From JACVRW01 sp963803085 (lineage in GTDB: Bacteria > Actinomycetota > Thermoleophilia > Solirubrobacterales > Thermoleophilaceae): a stretch of 64,000 nucleotides of DNA. A program made the translations under genes and the position numbers. Shown here in pieces: positions 8,190-17,141 of the stretch (position 1 is its first letter; each line of letters starts with the position of its first letter). Below the pieces are notes generated by a model. The model was not told the origin of the DNA. It was given only the letters and a program-made list of their open reading frames with translations, and searched no databases. Where the stretch lies: positions 143,089-207,088 of the forward strand of contig CAWDLE010000014.1 in NCBI GenBank assembly GCA_963803085.1. The letters run 5' to 3'.

Positions 8190-8936
8190 CCCTGTAGGGC
8201 CAGCGAGCCGTGGAAGCTGCAGGAGCCGGCGCCGGCGGCGTCGCGGATACAGCGCCGACTGCCCCGCTGAAGCCCTTGCCGCTCGGCGCGAAGGCGGAGA
8301 CGCTGCGACGCCGTACGCCGGGCTGGTCATCCCGGCGGCCAGAATCCGCGCATCTGGACGGGGCTATCCGCGATGTCGAGGTCCGGCTCCTGGAAGCCGC
8401 TGTCGGTCGTGCCCCGAGGCGGCTCGTGCCCGCTCCGGCCGAGTCGTTCTCGGTCGTGGAGACCGTCAGCCTGGCGTCCGAGTCCCTGCGGCGCACTCGC
8501 CCGACAGCGTCAGCGGACCGTGCGTGGCCAGGGTCACGGGCGGCGCACCCTCGGCGAGCGTGGTCTGGGGGATGATCTTGAGGGTGTTCACGCCCCCTGC
8601 CGTTGTGGCGGAGTCGGCGGTGCCCGCGCTCGGGACCTTCCCGAGCGTGTCCTCCTTGACGTCCTCGCCGGTCAGCGTGTTGAGCGCGATGTCGCGGCCC
8701 TGGACGGTGCTGTTGCGGATGTCGATCCCGCGCACCTCGTTGTTGCGCAGGTCGCGCGTGCGGATCTGGTTGTTCCGGATGTCGAGGCTGCGGATCTCGT
8801 TGTTCTTGATCTCGCGGCTGTCGATGAAGCCGGTCGCGACGCCGTAGGACACGCCGCTCAGGGACACGAACAGGGCGATCATCGAGATGACCAGGGCCGG
8901 CGAGGGACGCCGGCGCAGGATCGACTTCACGGTCAC
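8186..8936 (-). pseudogene. Decayed membrane-anchored Asn/Arg-repeat protein
   Basis: The intact first frame (GTG 8936 to 8466) encodes an N-terminal membrane segment (about residues 14-35) and then short imperfect repeats around IRNNQIRTRDLRNNEVR, a family I associate with Thermoleophilia and of unknown function. Translation then hits a stop after TLSGECAAG. The rest of a family-like C-terminus continues in other frames: LTVSTTENDSAGAGT near 8480-8420, TDSGFQEPDLDIADSP near 8420-8340, FAPSGKGFSGAVGAVSA near 8300-8240, and a final CSFHGSLALQG ending at a TAG inside CTAG 8186-8189. At least three indels are needed. The start overlaps the histidine kinase stop (TAGTG) and is served by AAGGAG in the kinase 3' end, so it was a third gene of that operon. 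Sequencing error cannot be excluded. Confidence 0.7.
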
Positions 8937-10423
8937 TACTCCTTCGAGGTCTCGGGTACCTGCCTTGGCTGCACCAACACGCTAGCGCCGGAATCGGAGC
9001 GGGTAGCGTCGGCCGCCGGAAGGGTTACAACGAAGCGCGCGCCGCCGCCCTCGGCGTCGCCGAGCTCCACGCGGCCCTGGTGGGCGTCCGTCACGGCCTG
9101 GACGATCGCCAGCCCGAGGCCGCTGCTGCCCTGGGGCGCCGCGTCGCCGTCGCCGCGTGCGAAGCGCTCGAACACCCGCTCGCGCATGTCACGGGGCACG
9201 CCGGGCCCGCGGTCGGCCACCTCAAGAACCGCGTGGGGTCCGTCGCGGCGCACCGACACCGTCACGGGCGTGCCGGGCGGCGTGTGGATCAGAGCGTTCT
9301 CGATCAGGTTGCCGGCGAGGCGGTGAAGATCGTCGGCTACCCCGTTCACCATCACCGGGCCGGGCAAGTCGAGCGAGAGTGGGTGCTCGGCGGAAAGGGC
9401 CGCCGCCTCGCGGGCCGCCTCGGCGGCCACGGCTGCGAGGTCCACGGGACCGCTCGGCAGTTCGCGGCCAGCGTCGGCGCGGGCGAGCAGCAGCAGGTCG
9501 CCCACGAGACGCCGCATGCGGCGCGACGAGCGCAGAGCCGAGTCCGCCATGTCGCGCTGCTCGCCGGCGAGCTCCGTCTCGAGCAGCTCGAGGTTCGCCA
9601 GGATGCTGGTGAGGGGGGTCCGCAGCTCGTGTGACGCGTCCGCCACGAACTTCCGCTGGCGCGCCAGCGTGGCCTCGGTCTCCCCGCGCGCGGCGCTGAG
9701 CTCGCCGAGCATGTCCTCGAAGGTGTTCGCGAGGTCGGAGACCTCGTCATTCGCGCGCGACTTCGGCAGCGTGATGTCTGGGTCGCGGGTGCGTGCGACC
9801 TCGCGAGCGGCACGCGTGAGCCCGGCGATCGGCCTCATCGCGCGCTTTGCCACCAGGAGGCCGCCGAGGAAGGCCAGGAGCGTGCCGCCCAGGACGCCGA
9901 GCCCAAGGAAGAGCCGTACGCGGTTCACGGTGTTCTGGATGCTGCCCTCCGGCTTCGCGTACTGGACGTAGCCAATCGGCTGTGCGACCGGCTGCCCGAG
10001 GTCGAAGGGCGAGGCTGAGCGCGGGGGCCCGGGGACCACGAGCTCGCGGGACGTCACGCGAAGGTCACCGATGTCGGTGACTCCGCCGATGCTGATCGGC
10101 GGACCCAGGTTCACAGCGGGATCGCTTGCCCAGACTGGGATGTTGGAGGTATCGACGACGCGCACGATCGCGTCGCCAGCGGCGAAGCCACGCAGCGTGT
10201 TCGTGTCGGACGCGCTCAGCTCGATGCTGCCGTCGCTTGCCTGCTGGAGCGTGATGCGATCCTGAAGGTCGCCCGCGTTCGCTCGCAACTCGTCGTCGAA
10301 CCCACCGACGATGCGCCGCTCGGCCACCGTGCCCACGACCACGGCGAACAGGCAGAGGATCACGAAGGTGAGCGCCGCGCTCAGCACCGCCACCTTCAGC
10401 TTCACGGGCAGCCGGGTCCTCAT
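8936..10423 (-). CDS. Two-component sensor histidine kinase
   Basis: 495-residue membrane kinase with a transmembrane helix at about residues 10-32, an extracellular sensor region of about 130 residues, a second helix near 170-195, a HAMP domain, and a HisKA dimerisation helix with the phospho-acceptor in DASHELRTPLTS (His265). A HATPase domain follows with the N-box NLIENALIHTP and G-boxes VADRGPGVP and GSSGLGLAIV. The ATG overlaps the response regulator stop (ATGA), so regulator and kinase are one operon with the regulator first. The stimulus is not evident from the sequence. Confidence 0.95.
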   Translation of the reverse strand: MRTRLPVKLKVAVLSAALTFVILCLFAVVVGTVAERRIVGGFDDELRANAGDLQDRITLQQASDGSIELSASDTNTLRGFAAGDAIVRVVDTSNIPVWASDPAVNLGPPISIGGVTDIGDLRVTSRELVVPGPPRSASPFDLGQPVAQPIGYVQYAKPEGSIQNTVNRVRLFLGLGVLGGTLLAFLGGLLVAKRAMRPIAGLTRAAREVARTRDPDITLPKSRANDEVSDLANTFEDMLGELSAARGETEATLARQRKFVADASHELRTPLTSILANLELLETELAGEQRDMADSALRSSRRMRRLVGDLLLLARADAGRELPSGPVDLAAVAAEAAREAAALSAEHPLSLDLPGPVMVNGVADDLHRLAGNLIENALIHTPPGTPVTVSVRRDGPHAVLEVADRGPGVPRDMRERVFERFARGDGDAAPQGSSGLGLAIVQAVTDAHQGRVELGDAEGGGARFVVTLPAADATRSDSGASVLVQPRQVPETSKE

Positions 10424-11100
10424 GGCTCCCTCAGCACGTAGCCCGCGCCCCGCATCGTGTGCAGCACGCGCGGCTCGCCACCTGCCTCGAGCTTGCGGCG
10501 CAGGTTCGAGATGAACACGTCCACGGTGTTGGTCTCGGCAAACGGGTGGTAGCCCCAGACCTCGTCGAGCAGCGCCTGGCGCGAAACGACGATGCGCTCA
10601 TTTCGCATCAGGTGCTCGAGCAGCTCGAACTCACGCGCGGTCAGCTCGAGCGCCCGATCGCCGCGGAACACCTCGCGGCTGTCGGGGTTGAGGCGAAGGT
10701 CGCCCACCTCCATGAATGCGCTCCCGCGCGGCGGGCGCCGCCGCAGAAGCGCACGGATGCGAGCGAGCAGCTCGTCTCGCTCGAAGGGCTTGACCAGGTA
10801 GTCGTCCGCGCCCGAGTCGAGGCCCTCCACGCGCGCGTCGAGTGCGTCGCGAGCGGTGAGCATGAGGATCGGGACGTCGTTCTCGGCGCGCATCCGCCGC
10901 GCAACCTCCATGCCGTCGAGCTTGGGCAGCCCGAGATCGAGGACCACCGCGTCGGGCTCGAACACGTCCGACACGTGGAGCGCTTCCACGCCATCGCCCG
11001 CCACGCGCACCTCGTAACCCTCCTTGTCGAGGGAACGACGAAGCACGCCGGCGATGTCGGCGTCGTCCTCGACCACGAGCACACGCGGGCGTCCGCTCAT
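10420..11100 (-). CDS. OmpR/PhoB-family response regulator
   Basis: 226-residue regulator. The receiver domain (about 1-120) shows the acidic pair VVEDDAD, the phospho-acceptor Asp in VVLDLGLPKLDG, the Thr in MLTARDA and the Lys in DYLVKPF. The C-terminal winged helix (about 130-225) shows LTAREFELLEHLMRN and NTVDVFISNLRRKL. ATG 11100 was chosen because the receiver begins there and a leaderless-type TACCAT lies 7 nt upstream; the open frame continues 15 codons further. First gene of the kinase operon, divergent from ftsK. Confidence 0.95.
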   Translation of the reverse strand: MSGRPRVLVVEDDADIAGVLRRSLDKEGYEVRVAGDGVEALHVSDVFEPDAVVLDLGLPKLDGMEVARRMRAENDVPILMLTARDALDARVEGLDSGADDYLVKPFERDELLARIRALLRRRPPRGSAFMEVGDLRLNPDSREVFRGDRALELTAREFELLEHLMRNERIVVSRQALLDEVWGYHPFAETNTVDVFISNLRRKLEAGGEPRVLHTMRGAGYVLREP

Positions 11101-11107
11101 GCGTCCA

Positions 11108-11113
11108 ATGGTA
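11108..11113 (-). promoter_or_regulatory. Leaderless-type -10 hexamer for the response regulator operon
   Basis: TACCAT on the minus strand ends 7 nt before ATG 11100; there is no Shine-Dalgarno sequence. Confidence 0.5.
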
Positions 11114-11150
11114 GGGAGGGTGCGGGCTTCTGCCGTCGAATGCACGCGTT

Positions 11151-13508
11151 ATGGCCAATAGCCGCCGCAGGAAGCGTCGTCGTGCCCGCACGGCCTGGAT
11201 GCCGCATCTCGAGCTGCCCACGCTCGAGCAGCGCCACTGGGACCTGATCGGCCTTGGCCTTGTGGGCTTCGCCGCGTTCTTCGCCTGTGTCTTCTACCTC
11301 GGCTGGGCCGGGGGCGAGGTGGGCCAGGCGCTGGCCGACGCGATCCTGTTCATGTTCGGCGGCGTGGGCTACGGCGCGCCCGTCCTTCTGTTCGCCGCCG
11401 GGGCGCTGATCGTGATCCGCCCGATGATCCCCGCGGTCCACCCGTTCCGAACCGGCACCCTGTGCTTCGCCGCCGCGCTCATGCTCGGCCTCGCCGCCGG
11501 CTCACTCGGCCTCGGCCCGGGCGACACGCCGCGCGACGGCTTCCTGGACGCCTGGTACCTCGAGCATCACGGCGGTCTCGTGGGCGAGTCATTGTTCTGG
11601 GCCTCGGCCAAGCTGTTCTCGACCGCCGGGTCGCACATCCTGTTCACGTTCCTGCTGCTGGCCGGCATCCTGCTGCTCACCGGAGCGTCGATCGCCGGGA
11701 TCGTGACCGCCACGCGCGACGCCGCGGCCACCACCACCGAGCGCGTGCGCCGCACCACCGCGACGGTGCGCGTCCCCTACGAGCCGATGCCCGCGATCGC
11801 GCCGCCCGAGCCCGACGACCGCGAGCCGGTGGTCCGGGCGACGCACGTGGAGATGCCGGTAACGGACGAGTTCGACGAGTACGAGCCGGAGTCCGAGCCC
11901 GACTACGACGACGACGAGGGGTCAGACCCCTTGAGTGCCCCCGACTCAGGGGGTCTGACCCCCGAAGTCGAGGAGACTGAGATCGAGGAGCCTGAGCTCA
12001 CGCCGATGGGCAATCGCCGCTCGCCGGTCACCGAGTCCGATGACATCGACTACCGGATGCCGAAGCTGTCGTTCCTGAAGCGCGCCAACGGCGCCCAGAA
12101 GCTCGACACGAAGGGAATCGAGCGGACGGGGGCGCAGCTCGTGGAGGCGCTCAGCCACTTCAACGTGGAGGCGCGCCTCGTCGGGACCGTGAGCGGCCCG
12201 CACGTGACCCGCTACGAGCTGCGCCTCGCGCCGGGCATCAAGATGTCGAAGGTCGCCACCTTGAAGGACGACCTCGCCTACGCGCTCGCGGCCGAGCAGG
12301 TGCGCATCCTGGCGCCGATCCCCGGCAAGCAGGCCGTGGGAGTGGAGGTGCCGAACCGCGTGCGCACGATGGTGCACCTCGGCGACGTGTTCCAGGACGC
12401 GCCGAAGGGCTGGTCGCCTCTGTCCGTCTGGCTCGGCAAGGACATCGCCGGCAAGGCCATCGGCACGGACCTCGCCAAGCAGCCTCACATCCTGATCGCG
12501 GGAACCACGGGCTCCGGTAAGTCCGGCTGCGTGAACTCGATGCTGTCGAGCGTGCTGCTGCACGCGTCGCCCAACGAGGTCCGGCTGGTGCTCGTGGACC
12601 CGAAGCGCGTGGAGCTCAACCACTACGAGGGCATTCCGCACCTGCTCACGCCGGTGGTCACCTCGCCGCGCCTCGCGGCGAACGTGCTCAGCAACCTGAT
12701 CAAGGAGATGGAGGAGCGCTACGGCGTAATGAGCCGCTCCAAGACGCGCAACCTCGTGGAGCTGAACCGCGTGCGCATGCGCGCCGGCGAGGCGCCGCTG
12801 CCGTACATCCTGTGCGTGATCGACGAGCTCGCCGACCTGATGATGGTCGCGCCGGCGGACGTGGAGGACTCGATCATCCGCCTGGCGCAGAAGTCGCGCG
12901 CGGTCGGGATCCACCTGGTGCTGGCCACCCAGCGCCCGAGCGCGGACGTGATCACCGGCATGATCAAGGCGAACGTGCCCGCGCGCATCGCCTTCGCGGT
13001 GTCCTCGCAGACAGACTCGCGCGTGATCCTCGACCAGAACGGCGCCGAGTCGCTGCTCGGCCAGGGAGACATGCTCTTCCGCCCCGCCGGCGAGTCGCGC
13101 ACGGCCCGGATCCAGGGCGCGTTCATCGCCGAGGAGGAGATCGAGCGGCTCACCGATCACTGGCGCAAGCAGGGCGAGCCGGAGCTCCAGGAGGAGTTGC
13201 TCGAGGCGGTCGAGCCCGAGGAGAGCGACGGCCCGGACGGCGACTTCGACCCGGATCAGGACGATCTGCTCGGCGACGCGATCGCCACCGTGGTGCAGAT
13301 GGGCACGGCCTCGACCTCGATGTTGCAGCGCCGGATGCGCGTGGGCTACACCCGCGCGGGCCGCCTCATCGACATGATGGAGCGGCGCGGCGTGATCTCC
13401 GGGTACGAGGGCTCGAAGGCGCGCCAGGTGCTGATCACCGAGGCGGATCTGCCGCGGGTTCTCGAGAACCTCGGTGAGCCAGCAGTTGCGGGACCCGTCG
13501 AGGACTAA
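11151..13508 (+). CDS. ftsK: DNA translocase FtsK/SpoIIIE
   Basis: 785-residue septal DNA pump for chromosome segregation and dimer resolution. A basic N-terminus is followed by about four membrane helices (residues ~33-190), a variable acidic linker (~200-310), the FtsK alpha/beta motor with Walker A AGTTGSGKSGC (~445-455) and Walker B ILCVIDELADLM, and a C-terminal gamma winged helix (MGTASTSMLQRRMRVGYTRA) that reads orientation sequences. The linker contains an in-frame palindromic repeat (11918-11963) translated as roughly residues 256-271. Divergent from the response regulator gene. Confidence 0.97.
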   Translation: MANSRRRKRRRARTAWMPHLELPTLEQRHWDLIGLGLVGFAAFFACVFYLGWAGGEVGQALADAILFMFGGVGYGAPVLLFAAGALIVIRPMIPAVHPFRTGTLCFAAALMLGLAAGSLGLGPGDTPRDGFLDAWYLEHHGGLVGESLFWASAKLFSTAGSHILFTFLLLAGILLLTGASIAGIVTATRDAAATTTERVRRTTATVRVPYEPMPAIAPPEPDDREPVVRATHVEMPVTDEFDEYEPESEPDYDDDEGSDPLSAPDSGGLTPEVEETEIEEPELTPMGNRRSPVTESDDIDYRMPKLSFLKRANGAQKLDTKGIERTGAQLVEALSHFNVEARLVGTVSGPHVTRYELRLAPGIKMSKVATLKDDLAYALAAEQVRILAPIPGKQAVGVEVPNRVRTMVHLGDVFQDAPKGWSPLSVWLGKDIAGKAIGTDLAKQPHILIAGTTGSGKSGCVNSMLSSVLLHASPNEVRLVLVDPKRVELNHYEGIPHLLTPVVTSPRLAANVLSNLIKEMEERYGVMSRSKTRNLVELNRVRMRAGEAPLPYILCVIDELADLMMVAPADVEDSIIRLAQKSRAVGIHLVLATQRPSADVITGMIKANVPARIAFAVSSQTDSRVILDQNGAESLLGQGDMLFRPAGESRTARIQGAFIAEEEIERLTDHWRKQGEPELQEELLEAVEPEESDGPDGDFDPDQDDLLGDAIATVVQMGTASTSMLQRRMRVGYTRAGRLIDMMERRGVISGYEGSKARQVLITEADLPRVLENLGEPAVAGPVED
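11918..11963 (+). repeat. REP-like palindromic repeat inside ftsK
   Basis: GGGGTCAGACCCCTTGAGT is followed by a 7-nt spacer and the near-exact reverse complement ACTCAGGGGGTCTGACCCC, giving 19-nt arms with one mismatch. The same GGGGTCTGACCCC core occurs twice at 22091-22144 and once at 54738-54764. Here it is read in frame through the poorly conserved FtsK linker. Confidence 0.85.
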
Positions 13509-13514
13509 GAGCAT

Positions 13515-13535
13515 GGCGGCGCACCGGGCGCCGCC
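13515..13535 (+). terminator. Stem-loop after ftsK
   Basis: GGCGGCGC and GCGCCGCC (8-bp perfect stem) with an ACCGG loop, flanked by GCAT and ATGC. It starts 7 nt after the ftsK stop. No T-run follows, so it may stabilise the 3' end rather than terminate. Confidence 0.45.
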
Positions 13536-13577
13536 CGATGCTTGCCCCACTGCGCCTTTCGTCACACTACGGCGCCA

Positions 13578-14318
13578 ATGCCGAGCATTGGCGAAACGCT
13601 GCGCGAGGCACGCATGCGGCAGCACCTCGACATCGCCGATGTCGAGGCGCGTACGAAGATTCGCGCGAAGTACCTGCGTGCACTCGAGAACGAGGAGTTC
13701 GGGATGCTGCCCGGGCCCACGTTCGTCAAGACATTCCTGCGCACGTACGCGGAGATGCTCGGGCTCGACCCGCACGTGCTTGTCGAGGAGTACCGCGCCG
13801 GCTTCGAGCGCGAGGACGAGATGGAGGCACCGCTGGGGCCGCCGGCGGTGGCGGGCCGCGACAGGCGGCACGGGCCGCGGCTCGGACCCGGTTCGCTGAT
13901 CCTGCTGCTGCTGGTGGCTATCGTGGCCGCGCTGGTGGCGATCGGGCTGGCGAGCGACGACAGCGGTGACAGGGACCAGGCGTCGGCGCCTGAGACCACG
14001 CGGTCCGAGACCGAGGCCGCGCCGCCTCCTCCTAAGCCCGCGCGGCCGACGCGCGTGTCCCTGAGGGTCACGCCCGCATCGCCCACGTACATCTGCGTGG
14101 ACCGCGGAGCTGGCACCCCGGTGGTGTTCGAGAACACGATCGACGGCACCGAGACGTTCCGTGGCAAGCGGCTGCGCGTGAACCTGGGCAAGCGCGACGT
14201 ACAGCTGCGGATGAACGGCAAGTCCGTGCAGGTCACGCCCGGCCCGGACCCGGTCGGCTTCGCCTTCACGCCGCGCGGGAGCCGCGAGCTCCCGATCGGC
14301 GAGCGTCCGTGCGCGTAG
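13578..14318 (+). CDS. RodZ-like helix-turn-helix membrane protein
   Basis: 246 residues with the domain order of RodZ, the cytoskeletal protein linking MreB to the membrane. There is an N-terminal Cro/XRE-type HTH_25 domain (IGETLREARMRQHLDIADVE, then KTFLRTYAEMLGLD; residues ~3-75), a basic stretch, one transmembrane helix (~108-130), a Pro/Ala/Glu linker and a C-terminal beta domain of DUF4115 type (~165-240). ATG 13578 was chosen because it directly precedes the HTH domain; an ATG 12 codons upstream is possible. Position after ftsK is common in actinobacteria. Whether it interacts with MreB here is unknown. Confidence 0.8.
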   Translation: MPSIGETLREARMRQHLDIADVEARTKIRAKYLRALENEEFGMLPGPTFVKTFLRTYAEMLGLDPHVLVEEYRAGFEREDEMEAPLGPPAVAGRDRRHGPRLGPGSLILLLLVAIVAALVAIGLASDDSGDRDQASAPETTRSETEAAPPPPKPARPTRVSLRVTPASPTYICVDRGAGTPVVFENTIDGTETFRGKRLRVNLGKRDVQLRMNGKSVQVTPGPDPVGFAFTPRGSRELPIGERPCA

Positions 14319-14326
14319 CTCGTGCG

Positions 14327-14332
14327 TAGTGT
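14327..14332 (+). promoter_or_regulatory. Leaderless-type -10 hexamer for cinA
   Basis: TAGTGT ends 8 nt before the GTG at 14341, with no ribosome-binding site between. Confidence 0.45.
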
Positions 14333-14340
14333 CATAGGCC

Positions 14341-15604
14341 GTGAGCGCACGCGCCGGCATCGTCGTCACCGGGACGGAGGTCCTGACCGGCCGCATCCAG
14401 GACCGCAACGGTCCGTGGTTGTCGGATCGGCTGCTCGAGCTCGGCGTCGAGCTCGCTCACATCACGATCTGCGGCGATCGCCCTCAGGACATCGAGGCTC
14501 AGCTCCGCTTCCTCGCCGACCAGGACGTGGATCTGATCCTCACGAGCGGCGGTCTGGGGCCCACGGCCGACGACATGACGGTCGAGACGGTGGCCCGCTT
14601 CTGTGAGCGGGAGCTCGTTCTCGACGACGAGCTCGAGGAGAAGATCGCCGCGATCCTCAAGCCGCTGATGGCGCGCTTCAGCCACTGGGACTTCGATGCG
14701 GTGCGCTCGGCGAATCGCAAGCAGGCGCTGGTGCCCGAGGGCGCATACATCATCGACCCGGTGGGCACGGCGCCGGGCGTGGTGGTTCCCGGCAACGCCG
14801 ACCGTGGTGGTGCTCCCCGGTCCTCCGCGCGAGCTTCAGCCGATGTGGCGCACCGCGGTGAACACCGATGCGGTGCAGGAGGCGATCTCCGGGCGCACGA
14901 CCTACATCCACGAGACGGTGAGGATGTTCGGGCTCCCAGAGTCCGGCCTGGCCGACACGCTGCGCGATGCGGAGGAGGGGATCGCCACCTTCGAGACACT
15001 CGAGATCACCACCTGCCTGCACCGCGGGGAGATCGAGATGGTCACGCGCTACGAGCCCGAGGCGGCTGACACCTACGAGGAGCTGCTCGCGCTGCTGCGC
15101 GAGCGCCACGGCCGCGAGATCTTCTCCGAGGACGGCTCGCGGGTGGACGACCTGGTGGCCCAGCTCCTCGCGGGGCGGCGGCTGGCCACGGCCGAGTCGT
15201 GCACCGCCGGGCTGCTCGCCGCCCGCCTGACGGAGCGCCCGGGCTCGTCCTCGTACGTGGCAGGCGGCGTGGTGGCGTACGCGAACGACGCGAAGGTCGA
15301 GCTGCTGGACGTGGACCCGCGGCTGATCGAGGAGCACGGCGCGGTGTCCGAGCCGGTTGCCGAGGCCATGGCTGACGGCGCGCTCAAGCGCTTCGGGGCC
15401 GACACGGCGGTGGCGATCACCGGCATCGCCGGGCCGGACGGCGGCACCGAGGAGAAGCCCGTGGGCACCGTGTGCTGGAGCGTGCGGCTCGCGGACGGGC
15501 GCGCGATCACGCGCACCGTGCGGCTGCCCGGCGACAGGGCGGATATCCGCGACCGCTCGACCACCGTGGCGATGCACCTTCTGCATCGCCTGCTGTCCGA
15601 GTGA
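14341..15604 (+). pseudogene. cinA: CinA: competence/damage-inducible protein with NMN deamidase domain, frameshifted
   Basis: Frame 1 (from GTG 14341) encodes the MoCF-like N-domain (IVVTGTEVLTGRIQDRNG, TSGGLGPTADD). Frame 2, from about 14796 to 15604, resumes with PTVVVLPGPPREL and continues through the PncC-type nicotinamide-mononucleotide deamidase domain (TAESCTAGLLAARLT, VVAYANDAK, ITGIAGPDGGTEEKPVG). The halves join perfectly in homology with one extra base around 14790-14800 (after GVVVP). Because everything else is intact, a sequencing indel is as likely as a real mutation. CinA recycles NMN and cleaves ADP-ribose. The stop overlaps the thpR GTG start (GTGA); recA follows 2.5 kb later, as in many bacteria. 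Confidence 0.85.
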
Positions 15605-16200
15605 GCGGGCCGCGTGCACGGCTGTTCCTCGCGCTCGACCTTCCCGAGCCTGCACGCACCTCACTCGCCTCGTGGCGCGACGCGCTCGTGTCCGGTCGTA
15701 GCGATCTGAGGCCTGTTCGCCCCGAGGCGCTGCACATGACGCTCGTGTTCCTGGGCTGGCAGGACGAGGCGGCGGCGCCGAAGATCGCTGAGGCTGCGTT
15801 CGCGCCACTGCCGGGCGGCCCGCCGCCGCGGCTCACTCCCGCCGGAGTTCGCGGGCTGCCGCCCCGCAGCCCGCGCCTGTTCGCGCTCGATCTCGAGGAC
15901 GAGGACGGTCGCGCGAGCGCGCTGCAGGCAGCGGCCGCGGCTGCGCTCGAGGCCGGCGGCTGGTACCGCCCAGAGGCGCGGCCGTTCTGGCCGCACCTCA
16001 CGCTCGCGCGCGTGAAGAGGGGCGAGCGCCGCGTGGCGCCGCTGCCGGATCAGCCAGCGCCCCCGAGCGAGCCGTTCGAGGCGCCGGTCGTGACCCTCTA
16101 CCGCTCGACACTGCGACCGCAGGGGGCGCTGTACGAGCCGCTGGCGCGTAACTTGGAAGTGGATGCCGGCGATACCGCTTCCCAACCCTCCGCTGACTGA
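15601..16200 (+). CDS. thpR: RNA 2',3'-cyclic phosphodiesterase (2'-5' RNA ligase family)
   Basis: 199 residues of the 2H phosphoesterase superfamily with both HxTx motifs: HMTL in LHMTLVFLG (about residue 42) and HLTL in WPHLTLARV (about residue 131). RLFLALDLPEPAR is the usual N-terminus. Family members open 2',3'-cyclic phosphates on RNA ends. The GTG start overlaps the cinA stop (GTGA); cinA-thpR-recA is a recurrent actinobacterial order. The 3' end overlaps the acetyltransferase gene by 38 nt. Confidence 0.9.
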   Translation: MSGPRARLFLALDLPEPARTSLASWRDALVSGRSDLRPVRPEALHMTLVFLGWQDEAAAPKIAEAAFAPLPGGPPPRLTPAGVRGLPPRSPRLFALDLEDEDGRASALQAAAAAALEAGGWYRPEARPFWPHLTLARVKRGERRVAPLPDQPAPPSEPFEAPVVTLYRSTLRPQGALYEPLARNLEVDAGDTASQPSAD

Positions 16201-16714
16201 CGGCGAGATTCGCCTGCGACGCTGGGACCCGCGGGACGCCCCGGCGGTCACAGCCGCGTGCCAGGACCCGGAGATACCGCGCTGGACGGTGGTGCCGCCC
16301 AACTACACCGAGCAGCACGCGCGAGAGTTCATCAGCGGCACGGCCGCCGACCTCGCCAGCGGCCGCGAACTGGCGCTGGCGATAGTGGACGCCGACGACC
16401 GCCTGCTCGGCGCGCTCGGCATCTCGAATTTCGACTGGGACGACCACAAGGCTGAGATCGGCTACTGGATGGCGCCCGATGCCCGCCGGCGCGGAATCGG
16501 AGCGCGCGCCACGCGCATGCTCGCCGAGTGGGCGCTCACCTCTCTCGGACTCGAGCGGCTGGAGCTGCTGGCCCACCCGCAGAACGAGGCGTCCCAACGG
16601 CTCGCCGAGCGCGCCGGCTTCACGCGCGAGGGAACTCTGCGCCGCTACCGCCGTCGCCACGGCGTGCGCGAGGACCTCGTGATGTTCTCTCTGCTGGCCG
16701 AGGATCTAGAGTGA
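16163..16714 (+). CDS. GNAT family N-acetyltransferase (RimJ/RimL-like)
   Basis: 183 residues with the RimJ/L-type opening PLTDGEIRLRRWDPRDA, the core strand EIGYWMAPDARRRGIGARA (acetyl-CoA-binding R/QxxGxG/A loop) and the C-terminal LLAHPQNEASQRLAERAGF motif. The start lies inside the thpR 3' end (38-nt overlap); the N-terminal match to the family supports it. Acceptor substrate unknown (protein N-terminus or small amine). Confidence 0.85.
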   Translation: MPAIPLPNPPLTDGEIRLRRWDPRDAPAVTAACQDPEIPRWTVVPPNYTEQHAREFISGTAADLASGRELALAIVDADDRLLGALGISNFDWDDHKAEIGYWMAPDARRRGIGARATRMLAEWALTSLGLERLELLAHPQNEASQRLAERAGFTREGTLRRYRRRHGVREDLVMFSLLAEDLE

Positions 16715-16718
16715 GCGC

Positions 16719-17141
16719 ATGGAGCAGCGCGTCAGCCTGATCACGCTCGGCGTTCGCGACCTCGCCCGCGCGAGGGCGTTCTATGAGGCGGTCGGTTGGA
16801 CCACGCGCGCGGCGCCGCAGGACGATGTCGCCTTCTTCCAGGCCGGCGGAATGGTGGTCGCACTCTGGGACCGTGCGCAGCTCGCGGAGGACAGCGGGGT
16901 GGAGGACTCGGGCGGCTGGGGCGGCATGACGCTCGCCCACAATGTCCGCTCGCCCGGAGAGGTGGACGCGGTCATCGAGGAGGCGCGCGCGGCCGGCGCC
17001 GGCATCGTCCGCGAGCCCGCGGAAACGTTCTGGGGCGGCTACTCGGCCGCGTTCACCGATCCGGACGGCCATCCCTGGGAGGTGGCCCACAACCCGCGCT
17101 GGACGATCCGGGACGACGGCTCGATCGAGCTGCCGGAGTGA
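16719..17141 (+). CDS. VOC family (glyoxalase/bleomycin-resistance fold) protein
   Basis: 140 residues with two beta-alpha-beta-beta-beta modules: VSLITLGVRDLARARAFYEA at the start and, in the second half, YSAAFTDPDGHPWEVAHNP with the metal-binding Glu/His region. The family includes glyoxalases, dioxygenases and resistance proteins; function here is not predictable. It starts 5 nt after the acetyltransferase stop, so is likely co-transcribed. Its 3' end overlaps the tail of the minus-strand secreted protein by 89 nt. Confidence 0.8.
   Translation: MEQRVSLITLGVRDLARARAFYEAVGWTTRAAPQDDVAFFQAGGMVVALWDRAQLAEDSGVEDSGGWGGMTLAHNVRSPGEVDAVIEEARAAGAGIVREPAETFWGGYSAAFTDPDGHPWEVAHNPRWTIRDDGSIELPE

Noticed and set aside
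8210..8575. Plus-strand 121-residue open frame after rnj
   Set aside because: It is antisense to the decayed repeat-protein gene and has no coding features of its own.
11946..14408. 820-residue antisense open frame over ftsK and the RodZ-like gene
   Set aside because: Composition is the His/Arg/Ala-rich pattern typical of antisense frames in GC-rich DNA; both sense genes are strongly conserved.
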